Source of the DNA: a virus
Direction: 5' to 3' (one strand)
DNA: 64,000 nt
IMG/VR virus record: IMGVR_UViG_3300047300_001121
Span: 17,389-81,388 of that record
Positions 27,224 to 35,039 of the stretch are shown here, piece by piece. The translations under genes and the position numbers were made by a program. A model generated the notes under the pieces. The model had not been told where the DNA came from and did not search any database. It saw only the letters and a list, made by a program, of their open reading frames with translations. Positions within the stretch are counted from its first letter, which is position 1. Every line of letters starts with the position of its first letter.

Positions 27224-28179
27224 AACTCGCAGTGATCGGTGGTGTGCATACCACCAAACCCATTCCCGGAGCAGACCGCATCCACCAGGCCGTCGTCGAC
27301 TGTGGCGATGCCGGCGTCTGGACCGGAGTTGTGACCAAAGATATCGACACTGGCCACAAGGTCGTCGTGTTCTTGCAGGACGCGCTGCTTCAGCCCGGTC
27401 CTCGCTGGGACTTCATGGAGAAGAGCAAGTGGCGCGTTCGCATGGCTCGCTTCAAGGGTGTGCCAAGCGAGTGCTTGATTGTCCCGGCGGTTGGCCACGA
27501 AGACCTGCTGCCCATTGGCGCAGATCTGACTGAGCTGCTTGGCGTGACCAAGTACGAGAAGCCGATCCCCGTGCAGATGGCTGGCGAGGTGCGCGGCAAC
27601 TTCCCGAGCTTTATCCCGAAGACGGACGAAGAGAACTTCCAGCGCCTGCGCGACCTGCAAGAGCTGATGCATGGCAGCGACTGGGTGGCCACCGTCAAGT
27701 ACGACGGCACCAGCTGCACGGTGTGGAATGACGAAGATGGCATGCACGTCTGCAGCCGCAACCTCGAGCTCAAGGAGTTTTCCGAGTCCGGCAAGGGCAA
27801 CGTGTACTGGCAGGTCGCTCGCAAGTTTGAGCTGGACCGCCTGCCGCACGGCATTGCCATTCAGTTCGAGATCGTCGGCCCTGGAATCCAGGGGAACCCA
27901 TGCGGCTACGACGATCTGCAGATGGCGCTGTTCACGGCGTACGACATCAGCCGTATGGAGCGCATGCACTTCGGATCATTGACGCACCTCAGTCAGGGCT
28001 TCGATCTACCGATGGCGGAGATCGTCGCTTCTGGCTTCGGCCACATCGACGAGGAGACCCTTCGCACAATGGCCGATAGTGCCGTGTACCAAAACGGAGC
28101 GCAGGCCGAGGGCGTGGTGGTTCGCGACATCAGATCGCTGTGGTCGTTCAAGGCGATCTCGCTCAACTACAAGGACTGA
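27220..28179 (+). CDS. RNA ligase of the DRB0094/Rnl5 type
   Basis: 319 residues. The nucleotidyltransferase motif I is K160-Y-D-G in ATVKYDGTS; later motifs include IAIQFEIVGPGIQGNP and GVVVRDI and WSFKAIS (motif V lysine). The N-terminal 110 residues form an OB-like domain as in Deinococcus RNA ligase. Such enzymes seal nicked RNA through an AMP-lysine intermediate. With two phage tRNA genes in the window, tRNA repair after host anticodon cleavage is a sensible role, though unproved. Confidence 0.8.
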   Translation: MKLAVIGGVHTTKPIPGADRIHQAVVDCGDAGVWTGVVTKDIDTGHKVVVFLQDALLQPGPRWDFMEKSKWRVRMARFKGVPSECLIVPAVGHEDLLPIGADLTELLGVTKYEKPIPVQMAGEVRGNFPSFIPKTDEENFQRLRDLQELMHGSDWVATVKYDGTSCTVWNDEDGMHVCSRNLELKEFSESGKGNVYWQVARKFELDRLPHGIAIQFEIVGPGIQGNPCGYDDLQMALFTAYDISRMERMHFGSLTHLSQGFDLPMAEIVASGFGHIDEETLRTMADSAVYQNGAQAEGVVVRDIRSLWSFKAISLNYKD

Positions 28180-28183
28180 TGCC

Positions 28184-28459
28184 ATGGACCGCTTCAACGG
28201 ATCTGACTACCAGCCCATGCGCGATGACGTCCGCTTGACGGGTCAGTTGCTGCGCGTGTGGAACGCTGTGTGCGACGGGCAATGGATGTCGCTTGACGAG
28301 ATCTCGAAGAAGACGGGGGATCCCGCAGCCAGCGTGAGTGCTCAGCTGCGCCATCTGCGCAAGCCGCGCTTCGGCGCCCACACGGTTGAGAAGAACTACC
28401 TGGGCAACGGGCTCTACAAGTATCGGGTGATCCCGAACAAGGTCGAGCTGGTGCGATGA
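28184..28459 (+). CDS. Winged-helix DNA-binding protein
   Basis: 91 residues from ATG 28184. LLRVWNAVCDGQWMSLDEISKKTGDPAASVSAQLRHLRKPRFGAHTVEKNYLGNGLYKYRV reads as a winged helix-turn-helix, with the wing at the C-terminus. Proteins of this type are common single-domain phage regulators. The GIY-YIG gene follows at 28557 with a gap of about 100 bases. Confidence 0.6.
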   Translation: MDRFNGSDYQPMRDDVRLTGQLLRVWNAVCDGQWMSLDEISKKTGDPAASVSAQLRHLRKPRFGAHTVEKNYLGNGLYKYRVIPNKVELVR

Positions 28460-28556
28460 GTTGCTTGAATCGGACGGCGCCTCTGCAAGGGGGCGAAGGC
28501 CCGGGATCCGGGCGGCACCGTCGGCGTATGTCGTAAGCGCCATCTACAATCGAAGC

Positions 28557-29234
28557 ATGTTCTACACGTACATTCACAAGACACAAGACCAGGGCCGCAC
28601 GTTCTACGTCGGCAAGGGCAAGGGCGAGCGCGCCACATGGGCACACACTCGCGGCGCCCACTGGAACAGCGTTGTGAAAAAGCACGGCGGATTTGTGGCT
28701 GAGATCGTCGACAGGTTCGACACAGAGGAAGAGGCCTTTGCCCACGAGCGATTCCTGATCACGAGCCTCCGCCTTTTCGGCGTTCGCCTGGTAAACAAGA
28801 CCGATGGCGGCGACGGAATGGCTGGCTTCAAACACTCGAAGGAGACGCGTCGCCGGCTGAGCGAGATCCAGAAGGGCAAGGTGATTCCAGAGGAAACGCG
28901 GCGGCGCATGAGTGTTGCGCGCTCTGGAGTACCCCGGCCTGACTTGCGCGTGAAGCGCGGTCCGTACCCAGAAGAGCGGCGGCAAAAGCTGCGCAAGCCA
29001 AAGTCCGAGCAAGGGCGTGCAAACATGAAGGCCGCTCGGGCCAATGTGCGCAAACCGGTATTCTGCAAAAGCACTGGGATGGAGTTCCAGAGCATTGCTG
29101 ACGCAGCAGGCTGGCTGCGTAACAACGGATTCCCGAAGGCGTCAAAGTCCGCGATCACGGAGGTGTGCCAGGGAAAGAGGCCGCATGCGTATGGCATGCA
29201 ATGGATTTACACCAAAGAAAGGAACCACCAATGA
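28557..29234 (+). CDS. GIY-YIG homing-type endonuclease with NUMOD repeats
   Basis: 225 residues from ATG 28557. YTYIHK and FYVGKGKGERATWAH form the GIY-YIG core, with HERFLI (Glu) and LVNKTDGGDG (Asn). Two NUMOD3-like repeats (FKHSKETRRRLSEIQKG and IPEETRRRMSVARSG) and a C-terminal NUMOD1-like segment (GMEFQSIADAAGWLRNNG, KSAITEVCQGKR) bind DNA. TACAAT at 28544-28549 may be a private -10. This is the architecture of I-TevI-like free-standing endonucleases, inserted between the winged-helix gene and the next operon gene. Confidence 0.8.
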   Translation: MFYTYIHKTQDQGRTFYVGKGKGERATWAHTRGAHWNSVVKKHGGFVAEIVDRFDTEEEAFAHERFLITSLRLFGVRLVNKTDGGDGMAGFKHSKETRRRLSEIQKGKVIPEETRRRMSVARSGVPRPDLRVKRGPYPEERRQKLRKPKSEQGRANMKAARANVRKPVFCKSTGMEFQSIADAAGWLRNNGFPKASKSAITEVCQGKRPHAYGMQWIYTKERNHQ

Positions 29235-29452
29235 ATGCACGTATGGCCAAGAGGCTCAGGAAGCTGGCCAAGCTTGAGATGTCGGCCAACGCGGAGACCA
29301 CCGAGCGCGAGCTCGTGCTGGCGCGCGTCAGAGGGCATGACCGTGTCGTGAATGAGCCGCTGTCGGTGCGCGCCTTCTACCTGCAACTGAAGGACGCGTA
29401 CAGCGACTTCTCGCGCGGTGTCAGAAAAACGCAACAGAATCCAGCCGAGTAA
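29231..29452 (+). CDS. Small basic protein of 73 residues
   Basis: ATG 29231 overlaps the endonuclease stop by four bases; an inner Met at codon 5 is also possible. The N-terminus is basic (RMAKRLRKLAKLEM) and the rest helical. It resembles small basic phage proteins of unknown role. Confidence 0.5.
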   Translation: MNARMAKRLRKLAKLEMSANAETTERELVLARVRGHDRVVNEPLSVRAFYLQLKDAYSDFSRGVRKTQQNPAE

Positions 29453-29470
29453 AGATTTTTCCTCCGCCGC

Positions 29471-29490
29471 CAACAAAATGTTGCAATAAT
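29471..29490 (+). promoter_or_regulatory. Operator with adjacent -10
   Basis: CAACAAAATGTTG (29471-29483) is followed directly by AATAAT (29485-29490). No good -35 is present, so the promoter may be weak or need an activator. It precedes the 68-residue gene and ssb. Confidence 0.5.
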
Positions 29491-29497
29491 CAACATC

Positions 29498-29704
29498 ATG
29501 GACACGAAGCAGCAAATCGAACACTACCGCTCGCGCATCAAGGAGATGCTGCGACGCGTTCCACCGAGTGTGAATGGCGGGTCGTATGACCACGCCGTTG
29601 CATACAAAAAGGTTGCAGCCAAAGCCGGGAAGGCCGCCGATGCAAGCAACCCGAAGCTGGCGCTTCTCATCGAGATGCACAACCAGTTGTCACAGTACTA
29701 CTGA
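29498..29704 (+). CDS. Small helical protein of 68 residues before ssb
   Basis: ATG at 29498, seven bases after the -10, so the leader would be very short or translation leaderless. Helical (TKQQIEHYRSRIKEMLRR and AVAYKKVAAKAGKAADA). The position suggests DNA metabolism; nothing more can be said. Confidence 0.5.
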   Translation: MDTKQQIEHYRSRIKEMLRRVPPSVNGGSYDHAVAYKKVAAKAGKAADASNPKLALLIEMHNQLSQYY

Positions 29705-29721
29705 AGAAAGACCCATACGAA

Positions 29722-30234
29722 ATGTCATCCGTCAACAAAGCAATCATTCTCGGCCGTGCTGGCCGTGACACCGAAGTCCGCTACCTGCAAAGCGGCGCGG
29801 CCGTCGCCAACGTGAGCCTGGCGACGTCGACCAAACGCAAAGACAAGAACACCGGCGAAGTCATCGAGGACACTCAATGGCACCGCATCACCTTTTACGA
29901 GCGTCTCGCCGAGATCGCCGGCGAGTACATCCGCAAGGGCAGCCTGGTCTACGTCGAGGGCACCATCAAGTACGGCAAGTACACCGACAAAGACGGCGTC
30001 GAGCGCCCGACCACCGACATCATCGCGAACAGCTTGCAGCTTCTGACCAGGCCTGACCAACAGCAAGGCGGCGGCCAAGACAATGCGCCGCGTCAGCAGT
30101 CCGGCAACCAGCGCCAGCAAGCCCCGCAGCAGCGCAGCCAGGGCAATGCGCCTCGCCAGCAGCAAGGCGGACAGCAGCGCGGAAACGGCAGCGGATCCGG
30201 CTTCGAGGACATGGACGACGACATCCCGTTCTGA
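29722..30234 (+). CDS. ssb: Single-stranded DNA-binding protein
   Basis: 170 residues. NKAIILGRAGRDTEVRYLQSGAAVANVSLATS, WHRITFYERLAEIAGEYIRKGSLVYVEGTIKYGKYTDKDG is a complete OB fold of the bacterial SSB family. A glutamine- and glycine-rich linker follows, ending in DMDDDIPF, the acidic tip that recruits partner enzymes. It coats single strands during replication and RecT annealing. Confidence 0.95.
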   Translation: MSSVNKAIILGRAGRDTEVRYLQSGAAVANVSLATSTKRKDKNTGEVIEDTQWHRITFYERLAEIAGEYIRKGSLVYVEGTIKYGKYTDKDGVERPTTDIIANSLQLLTRPDQQQGGGQDNAPRQQSGNQRQQAPQQRSQGNAPRQQQGGQQRGNGSGSGFEDMDDDIPF

Positions 30235-30324
30235 CGATTTTCGGGGGAACGCCAGTACCGAAGTGTCGACCAGTAGAGAAGACAAGTACCCCACCCATTA
30301 CCCAACCAACCGAAAGGAAACCCT

Positions 30325-30684
30325 GTGAGCGCAGCAATCATCCCAACCCCCGGACGCATCGTTTGGTATCGACCGGCTCCCAACGACAATATCCCGGCGC
30401 TTGCTGACCAGCCTTTGGCCGCAATCGTTGCTGCCGTGCATTCGGACACGCGAATCAATGTGAGCGTGATCGATGCATACGGCCACCATCACAGCCGTCA
30501 GAACGTGTTCCTGGCGCACCCCGACAACGAGCTACCATCCACCGGCGCCTTTGCCGAGTGGATGCCCTATCAAAAGGGCCAGGCCGCCAAGACTGAGGCC
30601 GCCGAGGCTGCGCTGACCGCGCAAGCCGAATCGACCTCGGTGGGCGACTCCACCGAGAACACTCAGGAGCCTGCAGCCCAGTAA
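30325..30684 (+). CDS. Phage protein of 119 residues, likely small beta barrel plus acidic tail
   Basis: GTG 30325 behind GAAAGGA. PTPGRIVWYRPAPNDNIPALADQPLAAIVAAVHSDTRINVSVIDAYGHHHSRQNVFL and ASAF-like FAEWMPYQKGQA are typical of a family of phage proteins with an SH3-like start. An alanine- and glutamate-rich tail ends it. Function unknown. Confidence 0.6.
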   Translation: MSAAIIPTPGRIVWYRPAPNDNIPALADQPLAAIVAAVHSDTRINVSVIDAYGHHHSRQNVFLAHPDNELPSTGAFAEWMPYQKGQAAKTEAAEAALTAQAESTSVGDSTENTQEPAAQ

Positions 30685-30706
30685 GCAATACGGCCGAAAG
30701 CGGATG

Positions 30707-30745
30707 CTGGTGTCCCGGATGCGGGATCAGCGGACACGCCACCAG
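30707..30745. repeat. Nested inverted repeat between genes
   Basis: CTGGTG (30707-30712) pairs with CACCAG (30740-30745), enclosing TCCCG-GATG-CGGGA (30713-30726) and a short unpaired part. It lies in a 93-base gap before the RHH-like gene and could be an mRNA structure or a protein site. Confidence 0.4.
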
Positions 30746-30777
30746 ACGCAGCGAGTAGGCCAAACGAAAGAAACACC

Positions 30778-30987
30778 ATGAGCAACACCAAACCCGCCAC
30801 CCAGCGCAAGACACGCAAACTCGTGACGCTGAACCCCACCAAGAAGACGTCGTTTGCAATCGGCGTGTCTGCCGACAACTATCACTTCGTGACCAAGCTG
30901 GCCGAGGCGAACAACAGCAATCGCCAAGCGATGTTGGACAAGATCGTGGACCACTACGCGGCAAGCGTTCTGCGCAACGTCGCCTGA
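30778..30987 (+). CDS. Small RHH-like protein of 69 residues
   Basis: A basic N-terminus (KPATQRKTRKLVTLNPTKK) is followed by SFAIGVSADNYHFVTKLAEANNSNRQAMLDKIVDHYAAS, compatible with a strand-helix-helix fold. ATG at 30778 behind GAAAGAAA. It is just upstream of rdgC and may regulate it. Confidence 0.45.
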   Translation: MSNTKPATQRKTRKLVTLNPTKKTSFAIGVSADNYHFVTKLAEANNSNRQAMLDKIVDHYAASVLRNVA

Positions 30988-30994
30988 GTCAAGC

Positions 30995-31897
30995 ATGAAA
31001 CTCATCAAGAACGCATTGGTGTACAAGGCCGAGCTCCCCGGAGCGTCGGCCCTGGAGAAGCACCTTGAGGAGCAGCTCTTCACCGAGCCTCTCGAGCTGT
31101 CCGCCGGCTCGGTCGGATTTGTCAGCCGTAGCGGCGAGGGCTTGGTCGACGTCTTTCATGGCGGCCTGGCATTCACCGTGCGCATCGACGAGAAGATCAT
31201 CCCGGCCGGAGCTGTGAAGACCGAGCTGGAGAAGCGCGTCAAGGCTTTGTGCGAAGAGACTGGCCGCGTCCGCATCGGCAAAAAGGAGCGCGCCGAGATC
31301 AAGGACATGATCATTCTGAGCTTCCGCGCCAAAGCACTGGTCAAGAGCACTCAAGTGACGTGCTTCTACGACACCGACAAGCAGTACCTCATTGTTCCGG
31401 TCACGAGCCGTACCACGGCGTCATTGATCGTCAACCTGCTCATCAGCGCCGTCGGCAGCGTGACGACGCAGACCATCCACGTCTCAGATGTCAAGCATGG
31501 GTTGACAACTCGCATGGATGCCTGGCTCAAAGACGACCCGCATGCTTTTGGCAACTTCTATCCGACCGCCGACGTGGCCCTGACTCACGGCAGCGAGAAG
31601 CTGACGGTGCAGATGGAGAGTCTGTCCAACGCCAAGGCCGCGCTGGAGAAGGCGTTCGCAACCGGCTTCACCATCAAGTCGATGCGCCTGAGCTCAAGCG
31701 AAGACGTGAGCTTCCGCCTGACCTCTGATTTCGCCTTCAAGTCGATCAAGTTTCCGGTCGTGCCTGTCGAGGAAAACATCGAAGACGCGTGGCTGCACGA
31801 GGCCTCGGTCCAGGTGCTCAACATGTCGGCCATCATCAGCGAGCTGTGCGACATGATGGGCTACCAAGAGCCCGAGCAAGAAAAGGAAGCTGCATGA
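30995..31897 (+). CDS. rdgC: RdgC-like recombination-associated protein
   Basis: 300 residues, the usual RdgC length. It begins MKLIKNALVYKAELPGASALEKHLEEQLFTEPLELSAGSVGFV and continues with FTVRIDEKIIPAGAVKTELEKRVKALCEETGRVRIGKKERAEIKDMI, in the order of E. coli RdgC (KNLMVYRL, EEKILPSPVIKQALEAKI, KKTEKDSLKDEV). RdgC is a ring that binds duplex DNA and limits RecA. In a phage it could guard DNA ends or damp host RecA while RecT works. It is coupled to the dNMP kinase by ATGA. Confidence 0.75.
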   Translation: MKLIKNALVYKAELPGASALEKHLEEQLFTEPLELSAGSVGFVSRSGEGLVDVFHGGLAFTVRIDEKIIPAGAVKTELEKRVKALCEETGRVRIGKKERAEIKDMIILSFRAKALVKSTQVTCFYDTDKQYLIVPVTSRTTASLIVNLLISAVGSVTTQTIHVSDVKHGLTTRMDAWLKDDPHAFGNFYPTADVALTHGSEKLTVQMESLSNAKAALEKAFATGFTIKSMRLSSSEDVSFRLTSDFAFKSIKFPVVPVEENIEDAWLHEASVQVLNMSAIISELCDMMGYQEPEQEKEAA

Positions 31898-32457
31898 CCA
31901 AGCCTCTGCTGATCGGCCTGACGGGCTATGCCGGCAGTGGCAAGGACACCGTGCGGGAGGTCCTCGAGACCAAGCACGGCATCGACGGCCTGGCGTTCGC
32001 GGACCCCATCCGCGACATGCTCACGGCGTTGTTCGATACGTGCGGCGTTGATCCGAAGTGGATGACCGAGCGCGACCTCAAGGAGCGCGACATCCCGCAG
32101 ATCGGCGCCAGCTACCGCAAGCTCGCTCAGCTTCTGGGCACCGAGTGGGGTCGCGCCATACACCCCGACTTCTGGCTCAAGATCGCGGCGGCGAAGATCG
32201 CCATGTACAACGATTACGACAGCCCTGGGGCGGTGATCAGCGACGTGCGCTTTCCGAATGAGGCCGCCTGGATCAAAGAGCAGGGTGGTGTGATCTGGAA
32301 AATCATTCGCCCGGGTGTTGAGCCGGTGCGTGCGCATGCCAGCGAGGACATGATCGCGAGCCTGCCGTATGACTACATCATCGACAACCGCGGCACGATT
32401 CAGGATTTGCCGCACGCCGTTGCCATGGCGCTCAGCTACAGCGTGGAGCACGCATGA
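31894..32457 (+). CDS. Deoxynucleoside monophosphate kinase-like protein
   Basis: 187 residues. The P loop is GYAGSGKDT (10-18); later LAFADPIRDMLTALFD, RKLAQLLGTEWGR, VISDVRFPNEAAWIKEQGGVIWKIIRPG match the phage dNMP kinase family (T4 gp1-like fold). It would phosphorylate dNMPs to support replication. ATGA-coupled to rdgC and to the membrane protein that follows. Confidence 0.8.
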   Translation: MTKPLLIGLTGYAGSGKDTVREVLETKHGIDGLAFADPIRDMLTALFDTCGVDPKWMTERDLKERDIPQIGASYRKLAQLLGTEWGRAIHPDFWLKIAAAKIAMYNDYDSPGAVISDVRFPNEAAWIKEQGGVIWKIIRPGVEPVRAHASEDMIASLPYDYIIDNRGTIQDLPHAVAMALSYSVEHA

Positions 32458-32783
32458 ACACACTCACGCTCCTGGGCTTGGCTTCGTTCGTCTTCGTTGT
32501 GGTGTTCACGGCTCGCGCCTACCGCAACGACACGGGCGTGGGCCAGACGCCCAGGGGCGCGATTGTGGAGGCCTGGACGAACATCGTGATCGGCTTCAGT
32601 GTGAATCTGGTTGCCAACGTATTCCTGATCCCGCTGATGACCGACGGCGCCCACGTCACGCTTGAGAGCAATTGGTGGGGTGGCTGGGTGTACACGGCCA
32701 TCTCGATCATCCGTCAATACGCCATACGCAGATGGAATAATCGGCTACAATATGTTGGCCTAACAACAAAAACTTCACCATGA
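32454..32783 (+). CDS. DUF7220-like phage membrane protein
   Basis: 109 residues. The first helix is TLTLLGLASFVFVVVFTARA; the second segment is WTNIVIGFSVNLVANVFLIPLM; a third contains WGGWVYTAISIIRQYAIRRWNN. The pattern GFSVNLVANxxLIPL ... YTxISxxRQYxxRRxNN marks a widespread phage membrane family whose function is unknown (my recollection of the DUF number is not certain). Confidence 0.6.
   Translation: MNTLTLLGLASFVFVVVFTARAYRNDTGVGQTPRGAIVEAWTNIVIGFSVNLVANVFLIPLMTDGAHVTLESNWWGGWVYTAISIIRQYAIRRWNNRLQYVGLTTKTSP
32746..32769 (+). promoter_or_regulatory. Possible -10 before the MazG-like gene
   Basis: TACAAT (32746-32751) lies about 30 bases before ATG 32780, inside the previous gene. GTTGGCCTAACAAC (32754-32767) is an inverted repeat of the same half-site flavour as the operators. 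No clear -35 is present. Confidence 0.35.
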
Positions 32784-33247
32784 CACCATTCACCGAAAAA
32801 TCCAATTTCCAACGCACCGCGGACTGGCTTGCGGCGTGCGGCAAGGAGCCTGGCAACGAGCATCACCTTGCGACCCAGGTCGGCTGCCACCTCGAAGAGC
32901 TCTGCGAGTTCCTGGATGAGCTGATCATCACCGGCTCATCCGCCGACAACGACTCGCTGATGCTTGCGTCCACGCGGCTGAAGGGCCTGGCGCATCGCCT
33001 GAAGCAGGGCAGCACCGGCATTCGCATCAAGGACCGCGTCAACGCGCTGGACGCCTTGTGTGATAGCGAGGTGACCGGCAACGGCGTGGCATTCCTGGCT
33101 CGCATGAACAAACTCGAGGGTGACCGCCGAGTGTTGTTCAGCAACGAGTCGAAGCTCAACGCCGACGGCACGGCCGTGATTCTGCCTGGCGGCAAGATCG
33201 GCAAGTCGGATCGATACGTCAAGCCGCACCTGGCGGATCTCGTATGA
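32780..33247 (+). CDS. MazG-like nucleotide pyrophosphohydrolase
   Basis: 155 residues. ATQVGCHLEELCEFLDEL gives the first EExxE-like metal helix and NALDALCDSEVTGNGVAF the second (D-x-x-x-D) of the all-alpha NTP-PPase fold. The C-terminal 45 residues are an extension. The enzyme would hydrolyse NTPs or dNTPs, or lower (p)ppGpp effects as proposed for phage MazG. It follows the dNMP kinase gene closely. Confidence 0.6.
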   Translation: MTPFTEKSNFQRTADWLAACGKEPGNEHHLATQVGCHLEELCEFLDELIITGSSADNDSLMLASTRLKGLAHRLKQGSTGIRIKDRVNALDALCDSEVTGNGVAFLARMNKLEGDRRVLFSNESKLNADGTAVILPGGKIGKSDRYVKPHLADLV

Positions 33248-33408
33248 GCGATACACCTGTTTTGCTGCCTGGCAGCACGAAAAACTCGAGACCTCTGAAG
33301 GAGTGCTCTCGCTGCGGTCAGAAGAAGGAGCCTGCAGGCGGAGTGGAGCTGAGCCCTGGGAAGTGGCGCTGCTCCGCGTGCTGGCGCGGTTTTCTATTCA
33401 GGAAGTGA
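33244..33408 (+). CDS. Small zinc-ribbon protein of 54 residues
   Basis: ATGA-coupled. CSRCGQKKEP and CSACWRGF form a C4 zinc ribbon. Such small ribbons are frequent in phages and may bind RNA polymerase or nucleic acids; no exact role can be given. Confidence 0.55.
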   Translation: MSDTPVLLPGSTKNSRPLKECSRCGQKKEPAGGVELSPGKWRCSACWRGFLFRK

Positions 33409-33412
33409 AGCC

Positions 33413-33649
33413 ATGACAACGAAACAACCAAAGCCTCCGGCGCTCAAGCCGGTCAAGTCCAGCAACGTCGAGGGCTACCACTACGACGACGCATCGCAGA
33501 TGCTGCACGTCAAGTTCAAGAGCGGCAAGACGTACCAGTACGCCGGCGTACCGAAGGCAACGATGGATGCCCTGCTGAAGGCGGACTCGTTCGGTTCGCA
33601 CATGTCCAAGCACATCATTCCAAAATTCAAGGTTGCGGGGTCGTACTGA
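33413..33649 (+). CDS. KTSC-domain protein
   Basis: 78 residues. SSNVEGYHYDDASQMLHVKFKSGKTYQYAGVPKATMDALLKADSFGSHMSKHI is the KTSC domain (VxYDxxxxxLxVxFxxGxxYxYxxVP, then SxGxxxxxxI). KTSC domains are found alone or at the end of other proteins, including lysyl-tRNA synthetase-like ones; their biochemical role is unknown. Confidence 0.75.
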   Translation: MTTKQPKPPALKPVKSSNVEGYHYDDASQMLHVKFKSGKTYQYAGVPKATMDALLKADSFGSHMSKHIIPKFKVAGSY

Positions 33650-33879
33650 TGTTGTCGTTGCTGTTAACCATCTACGTCGTTTCGACGATCTGCATGCTGG
33701 CGTCTCTTGTCGGCGTATTTCGTCGCGAGAACTACCTCACGCTGAGAGATGCCGCTGGCGTGGCGTTCTTTGTGATCATCCCGGTAGCCAACACGATCAT
33801 GACCTGCATCGTGGCGTGGCACCTGATACAAGACTGGCTCGATTGGGCTGACGGCATTGTTGTTTGGAGACGGAAATGA
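33649..33879 (+). CDS. Small membrane protein of 76 residues
   Basis: ATG 33649 overlaps the KTSC stop (TGATG). Two hydrophobic segments, LLLTIYVVSTICMLASLVGVF and AAGVAFFVIIPVANTIMTCIVAW, are separated by a short basic loop. Inner-membrane protein, unknown role. Confidence 0.55.
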   Translation: MLSLLLTIYVVSTICMLASLVGVFRRENYLTLRDAAGVAFFVIIPVANTIMTCIVAWHLIQDWLDWADGIVVWRRK

Positions 33880-34241
33880 ATGAAAACATCGTCAAAGAAC
33901 AACTGAACAACCTCTCTGAAAACGTCGAAGAAATCATGTCGTCGACGCGCGGCGTGAAGGGCCCTGAATTCGCTCTCCTGGTCAGCTTGACGTTCGAGTC
34001 CATGCAGCTCATGGAGCTGGTTGGCAAGATCACGTCATGCGCAGAGGAGGAGTACCGGGGTTACGCCGAGGCCCTGCTTGGTTCGACCGTCAACATCATG
34101 AGCAGCATGATGGTCAAGCTCTTTGAGGGCTACACAGACGAACAGATCAAAGAGGCTGGCGACATCGCGAAGATGCTCATTGCACGACGAGCGGATGCTG
34201 TGGCCGCGATCAAGAAGGGGATGGAAAATGAACGTGATTGA
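33876..34241 (+). CDS. Helical phage protein of 121 residues, unknown
   Basis: ATG 33876 overlaps the membrane-protein stop. It is all-helical and acidic with several methionines (TFESMQLMELVGK, TVNIMSSMMVKLFEGYTDEQIKEAGDIAKMLIARRADAV). No motif is seen. Confidence 0.5.
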   Translation: MNENIVKEQLNNLSENVEEIMSSTRGVKGPEFALLVSLTFESMQLMELVGKITSCAEEEYRGYAEALLGSTVNIMSSMMVKLFEGYTDEQIKEAGDIAKMLIARRADAVAAIKKGMENERD

Positions 34242-34779
34242 AAAGCTGATCATCGATCATGGCGGCACGGTCGAGGAGGTCGGCAACCTCCCTGATGGCT
34301 CCGCATTCCTGGTCGCGTCATACCCGTTGCCACAAGATCACTGGCAGACGGCGCAGCACTTCAACATCCCGCCGATGCCTCTGCAGATGGGTGCATGGGA
34401 TGTTCGCCGTCAGCGCCTGGCCATGGCTGTGGAGGCTGCCGGCAAGTACGCCGTGCGCACGGCAACTGACAACGGTCGCGTCGCCGACTTCGACCCGGAC
34501 GCGCTGCTGCAGAATCTGCAGGTCGCATTCTTCGGTTATCACACCGAAGACGGACTGAGCATTGATGAGTGGTCCAACCCGGAGCACCCAGGCGAGTTCA
34601 TCGACATGCTGGGCGAGCAGGATCCAAATGCTGCCTGGATGAGCCTGGCGCACGTCATTTGCTACGAGGCCGGTATCCCGTCTGGACCGATCGGTGAGCG
34701 CCTGGCCATCCTGCGCGACATGCTGCAGATGCTGCGCCATGGGCCCGATGATGCGGCACTGAAGGGTGATCTCGAGTGA
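34228..34779 (+). CDS. Phage protein of 183 residues, unknown
   Basis: ATG 34228 overlaps the previous gene by 14 bases. An N-terminal strand-helix segment (VIEKLIIDHGGTVEEVGNLPDGSAFLVASYPLP) is followed by helices, including MAVEAAGKYAVRTATDNG. Segments of this type occur in other phage proteins without annotation. Confidence 0.5.
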   Translation: MNVIEKLIIDHGGTVEEVGNLPDGSAFLVASYPLPQDHWQTAQHFNIPPMPLQMGAWDVRRQRLAMAVEAAGKYAVRTATDNGRVADFDPDALLQNLQVAFFGYHTEDGLSIDEWSNPEHPGEFIDMLGEQDPNAAWMSLAHVICYEAGIPSGPIGERLAILRDMLQMLRHGPDDAALKGDLE

Positions 34780-35039
34780 TCTACAACGTCGCTCAGGTAG
34801 CCGAGCTCCTCGGCTGCACCGAAGAAATCGTGGCCGAGCGCATCAACAACGGCGACCTGCCGGGCGTGAAGTTCGGCCGCAGCTGGGTCATCCCGGCTGA
34901 TGCGCTGCGTGAGCGCCTGAATCAGAAAGCGCTGGAGGAGGCGCGTGATCGGCGTGAGCCCAAGCGCATTTTGCGCAAGCGAAAGAAGCCGCCAGAACTG
35001 CCGCCTGGTCCGGGCTTCACCGGCATGGCTGGCTTTTAA
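34776..35039 (+). CDS. Excisionase-like helix-turn-helix protein
   Basis: 87 residues from GTG 34776. IYNVAQVAELLGCTEEIVAERINNGDLPGVKFGRSWVIPADALRERL is the MerR-like winged-helix of the excisionase (Xis) DNA-binding family; a basic and proline-rich tail follows. It is convergent with and overlaps the integrase gene by four bases, the classic xis-int neighbourhood, so a role in excision is likely. General transcription regulation is the alternative. Confidence 0.65.
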   Translation: MIYNVAQVAELLGCTEEIVAERINNGDLPGVKFGRSWVIPADALRERLNQKALEEARDRREPKRILRKRKKPPELPPGPGFTGMAGF

